DNA of 64,000 bases, taken from positions 1 through 64,000 of the forward strand of contig JAHFWL010000198.1 in assembly GCA_021292165.1 (NCBI GenBank), in the 5' to 3' direction. Positions 1 through 11,582 of the stretch are shown piece after piece (the first letter of the stretch is position 1; each line of letters starts with the position of its first letter). The position numbers were made by a program, and so were the translations under genes. The DNA is from Shinisaurus crocodilurus. Taxonomy: Eukaryota; Chordata; Lepidosauria; Squamata; Shinisauridae. The notes below the pieces were generated by a model that was not told the origin of the DNA, made no database searches, and was given only the letters and a program-made list of their open reading frames with translations.

Positions 1-2717
1 TAGCCATCCTGAAGGGCCCATCACAGACTAATGGCACCTCCATAGATGTGTAGGTTACTTTCCCCAGTTGCCACATGCCTAAGCTCTAACGGTGGGGAGA
101 CCCAGAAAATGATGCATCATGATGATCTTAATTGATGAACAGATTCATGTGGAAGCGGGCAGTCCTTTACCAGTCATCCAATAAATGCCTACTACTACCT
201 TCATGTACTTGTTTCAGATTTCAGTAAGACTGCTGCCTCACACATATGCTGAAAATGACAAACTGAGCTGGCTGACACCTCAGTGGGGGTACTGATACTG
301 GCACCTCACCCTTAATCCCTGGATGATGTCACTCAGCACTTTCATAGAGGTGTTGAAAAGCATGGGAGATGAACAAAGGAGAACTCCATAGCATGGGGCA
401 GAGCAGTAGTCCCCCAGCACCACTTCTGGACTGCTCTTTATATGATTAATCAGTCATAACCCCCCGCCCCCCGCACATAACTATAAAGTAAACAAAACAC
501 AAAAACCTACTAGCAACACAAAGACAGAATGCAGCAAGCTCAAGGACCGTGAAAGGCTTGGTGAAAGACAAACGTTTTTCACTAATCACCTAAAAAGAGG
601 AACAGATTGGGCCTGATCAAATTTCCTTTGGGAGAGAGTGTTCTATAATAACAAAGCCACCACTGAAAATCTCTGTTCTTAGGCGAAAACAGTATCACTT
701 CCAACAGCAGAGGCCTGGCAACAATAGTCCTCCTGATTATCTTAATTCAGAGGGGGGCTATCCTTACTGGAGAAGGCAAGCCCTAGGCTCTAGGGTATTC
801 TGGATTTAGGAAGTTTGCAACTTTATAGGTTAAAATCAGCAACTTGAACTTAACCTAAGGGGAGGGGGGGAGAGGTATCATATTTATTCTGTGGCCTGTT
901 TTGGAAAAAAGCTTAGCTGCCATAGTTGAGGTTTGCATACATACAGCACATTGCACTAGTCAAGTTGAACAATTACCATAGAACAGGTTGGATGCTACTC
1001 ATCTGAAAATGAGTGACTGGCTACTAACAGTACCTCTGTCTTGTCTAGATTGAGCCTCAGTTTGTTAGCTCTCATATTTGACCATGGAAAGTGGAGGGTT
1101 TGATGTGTCCCTCCTGAGTGAAGGCATAACATCTGGATTCAGTCATAGTTTATTCAGCTTGATTTCCAGCCATTGATGATTTGATGCCATAATTCATGAG
1201 GAAGCACTAACTAACAACTGGACGAAGAGGGAAAGGAGACATATAATCTGAATGTCATCAGCATACATACACTCGTCCAAACCCCCAATCAAAAACCCAC
1301 AGTGGTTTCATGTGAAGTTTTAAAAGCTTCTTGAGAAACATATTTCCCCCCCTCTGTGGGGAACTTTGTGGCACTCACAGAGCGTTAGTCTCAATTCTGG
1401 AACTGATCTGATGCAAAGGCTGATGCCAGCAGGGTGTGTCTGAATCAGGTAGCTAATATGAACCAGTCCATAGACATAACCATACATGTAGTCAGATATA
1501 TACTATAAACAGATTTAGACAGTATACAAGGTATGGTATCTCATTGTAGCCAGTGCAAGAACAATTTTTTCCCATTCATATCAGAGAAAAGGGATTTCTT
1601 GTATTGCTTCTGTTCTATTTATCACCTTCCAGAATAGCATAAAGGGAGACCATTTTTTCACAAATGGAATTACTTCTTGGTCTGCTGCCTTCAATGGAAA
1701 CTCCTTCAACTGAAATCACAGCAATATCTCAAAGACTGCCCTGCATTTTCCCACTGTTGAAACACCCTTTTGTTGTAGAAATAATCTGAAATGTATCACA
1801 TGGACATAATGAAGGTACATCAAATGTACAGCTGCACCCTTGCTTAGGGGACAGCTCTGAATGAGATCAGCTTAAAATCCAATAATTTGGGGCTGTATCA
1901 GAAGCAATGGGTACCATTTCTTCCTACATAAGATGATCTCCTTGCAGGAAAAATGCTATGGTTTCAATTCAGTTTTAATCATTTGTAATACCTGATGGAT
2001 CTGGATGGGAATGCACTTTCTGTGAGCAGCTACTGAGACTAGAGCAGCTACTTTGCATCATGATTACAATGTGCATCCAGATGTAGATTCACATCAGCAC
2101 ACAGCTCTGTCTGCGCATTTACCTCCCTTGATGGATTGGCATGTCTGGGTGGCCCCTGGTCTTCAGTAAATTTGATATGTTTGCATTCCAGTGCACAAAT
2201 GTAAATCACACATTATGTGGTCCATGAATATATAGTCGTAAAGTGTTTGAGAGGTGTCACATGCTCCTGGCTCTCTTAAAAACGAGTCTGGAGGTAGAGC
2301 TTGTGACTGAACATGAAATATATAATTTTGTCCTGAACATCCATACTACCCTTTTATTGTGATATCCCAATCATTGAGTGCATTTTGTATTTTGCATTCC
2401 CCTCCATCATTTGAAAACAAGCGCAAGTGTCAAGCTGGTTTTGAACTTGAAACATAGAATTTGCTTTGAATGTGTGTGTACCCAAATTTCATTCTGGTAT
2501 CTCAATGGTTAGCAAAGTTACTATCTGGGTTACAAACAAGCAACTTACAAATGCAATGCTGATTGGGGGTAGCATTTAAACCAAAGGCCACAGTTTGCTT
2601 GGGGCAAAATTAATTTCAGTTCTATCACACTATATTTGTAGTTTGGGACAAAGTAGATGCATTACCAGCTTTCACAGGAGGAATTTCAAAACTTTAGAAA
2701 AATGGTTTTCAAAGGAA
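1..2717. other. Unannotated AT-rich stretch
   Basis: No coding region, recognisable transposon terminus or tandem array was seen on either strand. Open frames are short and stop-rich. It may hold repeats too old to recognise by eye. Confidence 0.5.
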
Positions 2718-2925
2718 ATAGGAAGTGCCTTACACACTGAGCCAGACCACGGTCCATCTAACCCAGTACTGTTGACACTGACTGCAGCAGGTCACCAGGG
2801 TTTCAGGCAGGAGTTTCAGGCAGGAGTTTTTCATAGCCCTACCTGGAGACACCAGGGATTGAACCTGGGACTTTCTGCATGCAGTGCATGTGTTCTACTA
2901 CCACTGAGCTACGGCCCCTCCAACC
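2718..2925 (-). repeat. tRNA-Ala-headed SINE
   Basis: Read on the minus strand, the head carries TAGCTCAGTGGTAG (A-box like) and GGTTCAATCCC (B-box like) separated by a TGCATGCAGAA anticodon-arm region, as in tRNA-Ala(TGC). The body runs through a CCTGGTGTCTCCAGG segment and a TTAGATGGACC segment that recur in the copies at 22.3 and 23.3 kb. A short direct duplication (CAGGCAGGAGTTT twice) lies in the body. Such SINEs are transcribed by RNA polymerase III and mobilised by a partner LINE. Confidence 0.75.
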
Positions 2926-3298
2926 ATGTCCAATCCATTCAACCCTTGTGTATTCAGGATGTAACATAAATATCCACAGTCCGTAAAAATCAGTTTCAAC
3001 TCTAGCACTGATCAATTGACTAAGTAACCAGTGCTTTCTAGCCATGTCAATATTCCTAAATACAGAAGTAGTACATTTGAAAACAGAAGAAACAACAATA
3101 ATTTACTTAGCATCATCAATGTGTGTGGTGCTTTACAGGGTACCAGAGGACAGGCCCCTGTTTGAGGAGCATACAGCCAAAAACTCTGGACAAGGGAAAT
3201 GACAGAGAAAGGGAAAGGAAGAGTCAAGGGTAAACTCGGAAATGATATGCATTTGTTCAGTTGCAGATGCCTAGGCTTGGTTTCAGGCTTCGTTATGG
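2926..3298. other. Unannotated spacer
   Basis: No feature was recognised here apart from short open frames without family hallmarks. Confidence 0.4.
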
Positions 3299-3605
3299 TA
3301 TGGCACGAGAACTAGGTGGTTGAGCCAAAGTCTTCATGGAAAAGATGGGTCAGGAGCAGAGAATTGAAGGAAGTAAGATAGATGCCATCATTTGTGTTTC
3401 AACTCATATTGAGTAGCAATGGAGAAAGGGGGTCTTTTAAGGGAGTAGGAGACCTGTGGCTGGTGGGCGGAGCTGGAGGATTGAAGGTCACACACAGGGT
3501 TACATTAGGATATGAGCTAAAAGATATGGGGGCAAGGCCATAGAGGACTTTGGATGTAAGGACAAGAAGCTTGTGCTGGAATGGCATGGGAACAAAGCTC
3601 AAATT
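3299..3605 (-). repeat. L2/CR1-type LINE fragment (ORF2 C-terminal region)
   Basis: The minus-strand frame around 3399-3602 contains LLVLTSKVLYGLAP, closely resembling VLVLTFKTLYSSGP in the better preserved LINE at 38.9-39.5 kb. It is a short decayed piece of the region downstream of the reverse transcriptase, with no catalytic motif. Confidence 0.5.
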
Positions 3606-4624
3606 ACTCCATTGAGTTCAATGGCATTTTAGTAATTGCTTACAGTAGAGTCCTACTAATTTGCTTCTACTGACTTCCCCATTACCTTTCTCCTTATTTG
3701 AGAGCCATTTTATTTATCTGTTGAGAAATGATCTGACAAAAGCACCCCAGTTCTTAATTAAGTTGGCTATCCACATCTCTTTTTTCAAAGCTAATTCTTA
3801 GTCTAAACTTAAGTTTAGCTTCAGGTAATTTTAACAAGACTCTAAAGCCATATGAATGAATATTTTTTCCATTAACAAAATTGAGAAAGAGATTGGGGAG
3901 GGGAACAAAAGGGATGTTGGTTGTTATTTTAACCCCTATTCTACTCACATCTTTTTTACAAGCAAAATTCCTACTGAGATGAAAATGAAAAACAGCTACT
4001 GCACATCCCAGAAGAACCTGTCTCCATGCCATCAAGCTCTGCAGTACATTAGACAAATGCATCACACAAAGGCTAATATTAATGCTTTTTAAGCATCTTG
4101 GGACCATTTTTTTTTTCATTTTCATAATTTTCACACATTTCAAAGAGAGCATTCTGGGAGAAAAAATGGGGGGAAGAAGCTAAGAACAAAGAGGCACAGT
4201 CACTTATGCATAGCAATTGATCTTCAGATGTGTAAATTATTTACAGTACTTAAGGACTTAGCAAATGTGATTATAAGACACTAATCAAATGCTTATATCT
4301 AAATGCAAATGCTTGTATCTAAATGCAAGTTATTTATTATGTCCAATAAAATAAAACAAAACAAAACAAAATATATAGTTTTACACTTTCAGAGGACTAC
4401 ATTAGAAAAGTCAAATGAATTACACTACAATCTTTGGTCAAAATGCACATACCACTGGAAATGATATATAATCATTGCTGAGGTAACCTCTTTCTCAAGA
4501 GAAGCTGTCATAGGTTTTGTTGTTGTTGTTCTTATTGTTGTTTTCAAATTGGCATGAGCCTTTCACCATTTTCTTGAGAGTGCACTGCAGTTGTTGCAAA
4601 ATGCTTTTCCCAAATTCTCTAGCA
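3606..4624. other. Unannotated AT-rich stretch
   Basis: The open frames at 3754-4152 (minus) and 3856-4092 (plus) overlap on opposite strands and show no recognisable domain. A short AAAAC run lies near 4350. Nothing else was recognised. Confidence 0.4.
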
Positions 4625-4760
4625 CAGGGCTCTCCAACCTTGGGTCCCCAGATGTTGCTGGTCTACAGCTGCCAGCATACCCAGCCAGCATGGCGAATGG
4701 CAAGGGATTCTGGGAGCTGTAGTCCAGCAACATCTGGGGACCCAAGGTTGGAGGGCCCTG
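4625..4760. mobile_element. Palindromic hAT-type MITE, CTCTCCAACCTTGGG family, copy 1
   Basis: Nearly the whole 136 bp is an inverted repeat. The left end is CAGGGCTCTCCAACCTTGGG, and the right end is its near complement, ending GGAGGGCCCTG. CAGGG/CCCTG termini are typical of hAT elements. The flanks CTCTAGCA and CACTACCC are only a weak match for an 8-bp TSD, so this copy is probably old. It has no coding capacity and would depend on a transposase supplied elsewhere. Confidence 0.75.
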
Positions 4761-5476
4761 CACTACCCTGTTTGCAAGGGCAAGCTGGGGGAGGGCATTT
4801 TGCCAATGTTGGGGTTTGGCGAGCAAAGGCTACGATGTTCGGTTTACCTTATTTGTGTAGCGTACAAGCAGAAGGAGTGGCTTCCTATCCCCACTTCGTT
4901 GTCTGGGTGCAGGGAGGAGAGCGATGTACTTCGGTAGCCCAGCCAGCCAGAACATTTGAACATATGAACTAGGGATGGCATCTATGATCAACGGTACTCA
5001 GCTTGCAATGTGGATTTACCTATGTATGCAAATATATATATGAGCTCCCGCTCTACTCCATGAGTATCTGCTCACAATTAATCAAGAATCTTGAGAGCTT
5101 TGTTGCCTATTTTGTGCTTGGGTGGTCTTCATTCCTCAGACTAGTTGCTCAAAAGGGCAACTGCTGCATTGATGGTTTGGTGGAGCATTTCATAGCTGGG
5201 AAAAAAATGACTTTAATTTTTGTTGAAATGGCTGTCTACTTGACAGAACAATGTCATGGCTGCTTACATATATATGCCTCCAGGGAAGGCATGCACCGTG
5301 TAAATCTTACCTACAGAAAAGCAAATCACATTCTTGTTTGTTGGATTTTTGTGGACTCACTTCTCTTGCTCGCCATTTCCATGTGCTCTTCTGGGGAGGG
5401 ATTGGATATTATGCTGGGCCACTTCTCTCACTCCTGTTTGAGCCCCACCATCAAGAATTTGTTTGGAGGTTCCTGA
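4761..5476. other. Unannotated stretch
   Basis: A 157-codon open frame on the plus strand (5003-5476) has no recognisable domain, motif or homologue and overlaps another frame. It is treated as chance. No repeat hallmarks were seen. Confidence 0.4.
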
Positions 5477-5484
5477 GAAGATTC

Positions 5485-6158
5485 CAGGGATGGGGACTCG
5501 GACTCCAGGACTCAACTCGTGAGTCGGACTGAGTCCCCCCTCTGATTCGAGTCAGACTCGAGTCCCAATATTTTAATGTGACTCGAGACTCGACTCGGAA
5601 CTCGAGACCAAGGACTTGTGTTCCAAAATTGTGTTCCTCAAATGCAACATGGATAGGTTTTAGGAAGTACAGCAAGTTTATTTTTAAAAATCATTTTCCT
5701 AAAATGCAACCTTTCAGACATTTTGAGTTTGGCTGCCTCTGCCTGCCTGTTTGGGGTTCCCAGCTTCCTCTGCCTGCCTAGTCTCTGTCTAGTTCCACAG
5801 TTTGAATTGTCCAAGACAAAGGCCTCTGCCTGCCTGCTTTGGGGTTCCCTGCCTCCTCTGCCTGTCTGGTTATTTTGGGTTTGTCTGCCTGGTCTGTTCT
5901 TGTCAAAATCAGTTGCAGAGTTTTTAAATAAAAAGGCACACTTGTGCCTAGAATTTATTTAAGCCACACATCTGAAATAGCCTTATTTTGTTGGGAAAAA
6001 CCCCCATTGATTTTAATAGGGACTTGTGGAGCCAGCTTTGGGAGTGACTCGGGACTCGTGAGTCACCATTTTGGACCAAGGACTCAGACTCGAGACTCGG
6101 GTCCAAAGACTTGTGACTCGACTCGTGACTCGAAACCAAGGACTCTTCAACATCCCTG
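5485..6158. mobile_element. Non-autonomous hAT-type element with GACTCG-rich ends, copy 1
   Basis: The 674-bp element starts CAGGGATGGGGACTCGG and ends GACTCTTCAACATCCCTG, so the terminal inverted repeats share CAGGGATG. It is flanked by a perfect 8-bp target-site duplication, GAAGATTC, at 5477-5484 and 6159-6166. Both subterminal regions are packed with GACTCG/CGAGTC motifs in both orientations. The core is unrelated and contains repeated CTGCCTGCCTG runs. No transposase is encoded. Terminus plus 8-bp TSD points to the hAT superfamily. A sister copy lies at 55796-56575. Confidence 0.9.
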
Positions 6159-6166
6159 GAAGATTC

Positions 6167-6840
6167 TCATTTGTGTCATATTGAACCTTTTGATTGCTTT
6201 GCTAGAGTGTGTGGGTGGATTGGTGGGGAGGTAGCTGATCAGATCCAGTCTTACATGAACATTCCTGGGCTTGGGTAAGACCTCTTGAATGCCCCCAGAT
6301 TCCAGGGGGTGGGAGGATTCCTCAGCTCCTCTCACTCCTCCAAGGAGAAGGGAAGATCCTCATTTGTATTGAAATGTTGCCCAGATTGCATGCGGGATCA
6401 CTTTTTAAAATATTTCCCTATGTTAAAAGCTCTCTGGATATATCAGAACACTGGGCTGGACTAGGACCTTTCTCCCTAATGTGCTAGTTCTGTGCTTTCA
6501 GAGAGTGTTTTTAAATAAATAAAACATTCAGAAATAGTATCCTCATAATGAAATCTAAAATGGAACAGTCTGTTTACAGATGGTGAAATGGAGCTCCTTG
6601 GAGGAAAGGTGCAATACAATACACTAGATAAAGTAAGTTGCAGTGGTGAATTCCATAAGTTAATTATACATTGTATGACAAATTCCATTTCATCAGTCCT
6701 GACTTATTGGTGAAATATGTGTATGTGTAACTTCCATGAAAGCTTTCACAAGCTGCTTCCATGCATCTCACTGGAACTTCTGAAGAAGAACTTCCCTGTG
6801 AATTGTGTCCTTAATCAATCAGCAGGGGAAATTAATCAAT
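6167..6840. other. Unannotated spacer
   Basis: No coding region or repeat hallmark was recognised between the MITE and the LINE fragment that follows. Confidence 0.4.
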
Positions 6841-6844
6841 TGCA

Positions 6845-7515
6845 ATTTGTTTGTTTGTTTGTTTGTTCAGAGAATTTATATGCCACTCAATTTCCCAGTA
6901 TGGAGATTTTGGAGCAGTGTACAATAAAAGATAAAATAGATAAAAGAATAAAACAGTATGTTGAAAACAAAAGCAATGAAACCGTGGCTGGTCAGTTCAG
7001 GAAGGCTTCCTGAAATAAGAGTGTTTTGGGGAGGCGCTGAAAGCAATACAGTGTTGGTGCCTGCCTGGCCTCCAGAGGCAGGAAGTTCCAGAGAAATGGA
7101 GTCACTACATCCGTGTTCTCCAACCTTGGGTCCCCAGATGTTTTTGGCCTACAACTCCCAGCATGCCCCAGACAGCGAAGCTAGCTGGGGCATGCTGGGA
7201 GTTGTAGGCCAAAAACATCTGGGGACCCAAAGTTGGAGAACACTGCACTACACTGAAGGCTCTTCTTTGGGTGGACTCCAGTGAGGTCATAGATCCATAT
7301 GGAACCACCAGGGACATGCCATCTGATGACCTCAGTGACCATCATAGTCATAAAAATGACATAGTCACATAATGACTATGACACACTCCTGCTGTCCAGT
7401 TCCTGGCATAGGTCATCCACCAAGGTGACCAAAGCTGTTTCCCCAAACCAGGCCTGAACCCAGATTGTAAAGAATCTGAATGAACAGCTTCATCCCAGAA
7501 AGCCTGGAGTTCCAT
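6845..7515 (-). repeat. Decayed L2/CR1-type LINE pieces, interrupted by a MITE
   Basis: After a (TTTG)n run, the segment reads like the tail and C-terminal region of an L2-type LINE in reverse orientation. The stretch near 7410-7500 (CATCCACCAAGGTGACCAAAG) parallels the reverse transcriptase region of the 39.7-40.7 kb LINE near 40118. The order of pieces suggests internal deletion. The MITE at 7111-7244 is inserted within it. Confidence 0.55.
7111..7244. mobile_element. Palindromic hAT-type MITE, CTCTCCAACCTTGGG family, copy 2
   Basis: This 134-bp near-perfect hairpin has arms with CCAACCTTGGGTCCCCAGAT and CAACTCCCAGCATGCC. The flanks CACTACAT and CACTACAC match at 7 of 8 positions, consistent with an 8-bp hAT TSD. 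It sits inside a LINE remnant and is therefore younger than it. Confidence 0.8.
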
Positions 7516-7520
7516 TGCCA

Positions 7521-8190
7521 CTCTAAGACCTAACTTTGAAGGGAAAGATTAAAACCTGGTTGGTAGTTATTTAGGGTGGTTGTGATCCAATGAAGGCAAA
7601 GGATGAGAAACAATTTTGTATATACAGTACATAAACAGAGGGAGGCAATGGGTAACAGTAGTGCAGAGGGATACCCAGCAGGTGTGCTAAATGATGCAAA
7701 ATTAAAATATATTAACTGCTTCAACTGGCATTCAGGAGACTAATACCTTATAAAAGAGAAAACATGACACATCAGAGGAGAAATGATTAAGATGCTAAAA
7801 CTGCTCCCTAATCCCAGTGAAATTAGTGAACTTCCTGATTAATTAATGTATACATTCCATTGTGGTGAATGAATGCATATATTCTTGATTATCACTAGGG
7901 ATGCTTGAGGCATTTAATTTTTGTAAATTCTGATACAAACTTACCTGATCTGCACCTCTTGTGCTAATCTGCAAATATGAATCAAGTTCTCCACCATTCC
8001 TCCCCCACTTCCCAAATGTTCCAATATAGTTCTCAGCTCAAAAAGAGTATCAAAATACATATAAAAATAGGTATTTTGAGAGCAATTATTTTAGAAAGGC
8101 ATATTTTGAGATTATTTAAAAATGGTCAATTACTGATGGGCCTTCACATTACAGTCACTACTGTGACTGTAATAATATATATTTAAATTT
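7521..8190. other. Unannotated spacer
   Basis: A TAGGGATG-like motif near 7898 hints at a decayed MITE end. No other feature was recognised. Confidence 0.35.
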
Positions 8191-8346
8191 CATAGATTTC
8201 ATAGATCATAGAGTTGGAAGGGGCCTGCAAGGCCATCGAGTACAACCCCCTGCTCAATGCAGGGTCTCCCATCCAAGTAATAACCAGGCCTGACCCTGCT
8301 TAGCTTTCCACGTTCAGATAAGCTGAGTCAGCGTGAGCCACAGGCC
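8191..8346 (-). repeat. 5S rRNA-headed SINE with CR1-type tail, copy 1
   Basis: On the minus strand the head (8263-8346) contains AAGCTAAGCAGGGTC, GGCCTGGTTA and CTTGGATGGGAGACC, matching the internal promoter region of vertebrate 5S rRNA (A box to C box). The similarity stops right after the C box. The tail (8191-8262) carries GGTTGTACTCGATGGCC and TTCCAACTCTATGATC and ends in ATCTATGAAATC repeats, as in CR1 LINE 3' ends. The head would give RNA polymerase III transcription and the tail would recruit CR1 machinery. It is not a functional 5S gene. Confidence 0.8.
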
Positions 8347-8493
8347 TATAATGAGATTCTTGTGTACAGGTTTAAAAAAGAAAAAGGAAAAAAGGAATTG
8401 CAGATTCATGCAGTAACAGGACATGGTGAAATTATGAGGGAAAATATCAAAAGTTACAAGGACCAGATATAGTCTGATTTGTCCATCCTTAGC

Positions 8494-8867
8494 TAGGGAT
8501 GGGAGAAGGAGGGATGCTCAAGCTCACCGAGATTCTCCAAACTCCACTTCAAAGCTCGGCTCATCTTGCTCCCATTTTAATTTGCAACCTGTTTTTCTTT
8601 TCATTCGACAATGTGTATTTTGAATAGGAAAAAAATGCACTTTCTGTGCATTTTTCAAAAGTGCACACATTTCCCCCATTGACTACTAAGGTGTGAAAAT
8701 GTACATGTAAAGAAAAGAAAAGAAATGCACATTTTTAAGCACAATCACAAGTTCTAGAATGTGTGAGCTTTTTCCCAAAAAAAGGGTGCTCCAGTTCACA
8801 TTTGGGGTTGCAAACAGGGCAGGTTGTGATGGTTTCTGAACTATAATGAAATCATCATACATCCCTA
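8494..8867. mobile_element. TAGGGATG-family MITE, hAT-like, old copy
   Basis: The segment starts TAGGGATGGGAGAAGG and ends ATCATACATCCCTA, giving inverted TAGGGATG termini. The interior has the TGCACATTTTTCA-like motifs typical of the other members here. No clear 8-bp TSD remains, so the boundaries are approximate. Confidence 0.55.
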
Positions 8868-9201
8868 AAATTTGTCACTAGATTTCACCAAATTTTGAGG
8901 TTTTCCTCAGGCAAACCAGTCTTGAGGACCAAAAGGGTTTCTATTCGGCTCACATGAAGAATGTTTAGAAAAGGGAATAGCGTACTCTTTTTAACCTTTA
9001 TGACATGGGCATGAAGCCATGTTTAGTCACTTTTATGGAATCTTAGAGCAGCTCATTAAGGAAAGTTTGGATATATCATGGCCCATTAGAATAGCATCCA
9101 GCTATGTTTGCCTTCCAAACACGCCTTCTGACATTCATACAGAACTCTTCTTGACACTGTCACTTTTTGCCAAAAACATAAGATGTGGAAAACAGCCCTG
9201 A

Positions 9202-9604
9202 TAGGGATGGGGAAAAATTTGCTCAGTTCACATTTTAATGCAAACTTTACTAATTTCATACTTTCAAACCACTACACACACCAAAATTCAGTTATCCTTC
9301 AAAATATGCATTTCTCCAAATTTTGCAATGGAGTTCTCCTATCCAAATCTCCATCCAGAAATGCATATATTAGGGGAAATAGTGTTCAAAAATCCATTGC
9401 ATTAGGAAAGTTGCTTGCAAAAATGTGTATGTTAGGCAAACATGCTTACAAAGTGTATATATTAGGAGAAATGTGCATAAAAATGCTTATGAATTTTCTT
9501 GCAAACCTAAAAAATAAAATCTCAGAATTTGGGATGAACCAAACTTTAGATTGGAAAAATGAGAAATGGAGAGAAACCAAAATTGACAGATTTGTCCAAT
9601 CTTA
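9202..9604. mobile_element. TAGGGATG-family MITE
   Basis: It starts TAGGGATGGGGAAAAATTTG and ends near GACAGATTTGTCCAATC, the inverted version of the family start. The interior repeats ATGCATATATTAGG-type motifs several times. The 152-codon open frame across it (9183-9641) is a repeat read-through. The TSD is not preserved. Confidence 0.5.
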
Positions 9605-11576
9605 TCTTCAGTGTCAACTTGCACCTTCTACAGTTTGGTAATACCTGTGTATGGCTAAAGCTTTCTACACTCAGTAGTTTCCTTTAATAGTGTTGTTGTT
9701 TTTTTAAAAAAGAGGGAAACAAAATATAATATATGAGGTCAGTTTCTTAAACAACAGTGTATTTCTACGGAATAAAGCTCTTCTAAATTGACCACTCCCC
9801 CCCTGCAATATATAGTTTACAGCCAAATCACTGGTAAATATTGTCTACAGGCAAATGGGGTCTTTCAGCATGCTTTACATCTGCAAAAGCAATCATTCTC
9901 CCAGAGAAAACTCATTACTGACGAAGAGTCTCATTTTAAGATCTCTGAGGAGGCAAAGTATCCACAAACAATCCCTAGTATCTATTTGTCTGCTGTACTG
10001 GATACACAGCATTTCCCCCTCCCCAATCACTTTCTAGCTAAAGCTCATAGTTAGGTTAATTAGGAGTAGTTATGTTTCAAATTGAAATTCTGACATCTTA
10101 TGCTGTTTTGAACTCTCAAATTCCCATGGACCAATTGGTCTGGTTTGTACAGTTTCACATACTGTCTTAAGTGCCATTTGTATTATTTAGTTAGGTAGCT
10201 AGTTCTTTCTTTTAAGCTTCACATGAGCAGAGAAATACAGATAAAATCAAACCAAGCACTTACACATTCTTCTTGAACGTGCATATTCCAAACACATATG
10301 GGATCAGTGGAGATGGGGGTTTTCTTTTGTTTTTTTACCCCTCCCCACCACGGGAGGTAGTGGAATTTTCAAATGAAAATGGGAAGGGGAGAAAGCTTAA
10401 CCACCCCCTCCTGGAGCACCATGGTCCTGATCCCAATTGGGGTCACACACACTTACACTAAAATAAATTATCCAATCATGCATAGTTCTGCTATGTCTGA
10501 TTGGATGAATGTTTAGTTTGGTCTTTAGTTTAGCTCTTGGAGAGGTAAGCAGAGCACCAGAAGACATCCAAGGAAGTAGCAAAATCAATTCCCAGGGAAT
10601 ATAATGCAACTGGGAAGGCACCAATTTTTCAGGTTGTGGAACTGTATCAGATACCAGGTGCTGTGGTTGAGCAGCTTGATGCAGCAACCTACCGCTGTTG
10701 TCCCCTCATGTCTGAACCATCCAAAGTTGACAACATTGTCTTATTTATGGCAAAGGAGGAAAGAGCACAAAGGAAAGGTGGCATAATTAAAATAAATTCG
10801 TGGCAAAGTAATGTCAATGTATTGTTTGTTTGGAAAGCTGCCTGAGCTAACCTGATTCTGTGTAATGATGTTATGTCCTTACCCCCAACACCAACTGATT
10901 ACAAATGTCTGATGGAAGAATTAGGACCTTTTGTGCTTTGCCAAATAGCTTCCCTGCTAGGCTTCCTGGAGGGTTGACTGTGGGAATTTGGTTTGTAATG
11001 GTTTTATCTTAGGTCCTTCACCCTGAAGGCTGCAGCAGTATTCACTGCCATCACAACCCTTCCAAGAAGTTCCATAAGTAGGCTGCTTCAACAGCCAGAG
11101 AGGGGAGACTCTTCCTCCTGTGCTTTTTGTAACCTTTGAAAGTTGTTCTTTATTTAAGCCATTGATCTTGATGTTTAAGCAAAGGTTATTATAGCCCAAC
11201 AACATGATATCATCACAGAGATAACAAACCAGCACAGAGATAGCAAGCCAGAAGTTGAAAAAGGAGCAACATTGTACAATTAAAATGAACTTTAACATTC
11301 ATTAATCTTTACACTTTATTTTTAACACTCAATTGTGGTTTCTAGTAAAGTGAGAAAAAGAAGAAAATGCCATATTTAGAATATTTTTAATATATTACTG
11401 AAAAGCCTTTTGTCCTACCTAGTCATCACTATAAGTTCTAAATCCCCTAATTACTCATAATTCAGATGTGTGTGTTTTGTGGTGAACCCTTTGATTCTCT
11501 TAGCTTTAGGAAGGAAAGCTTTAATTATTTTAATTGTTAGGCTCTATTGTTTAACTACATAAAAACACTGCAGAAA
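9605..11576. other. Unannotated stretch
   Basis: Nearly 2 kb precede the retrotransposon fragment. Small overlapping open frames (for example 10397-10687 minus and 10636-10845 plus) show no family hallmark. No 5' LTR matching the 13251-13811 LTR was found here. Confidence 0.4.
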
Positions 11577-11582
11577 TAAGTT

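Noticed and set aside
4517..4972. 151-codon plus-strand frame
   Set aside because: It reads through the hairpin MITE at 4625-4760, and the protein contains no domain.
5003..5476. 157-codon plus-strand frame with Cys-rich sequence
   Set aside because: No recognisable domain or homologue, with an overlapping frame of similar size. Length is compatible with chance in this composition.
8263..8346. 5S rRNA gene on the minus strand
   Set aside because: Only the internal promoter region matches 5S rRNA. The 3' third is replaced by a CR1-type tail and the 5' part is diverged, so this is a SINE.
9183..9641. 152-codon plus-strand frame
   Set aside because: It lies across a TAGGGATG-family MITE and encodes its repeated TATATTAGG-like motifs.
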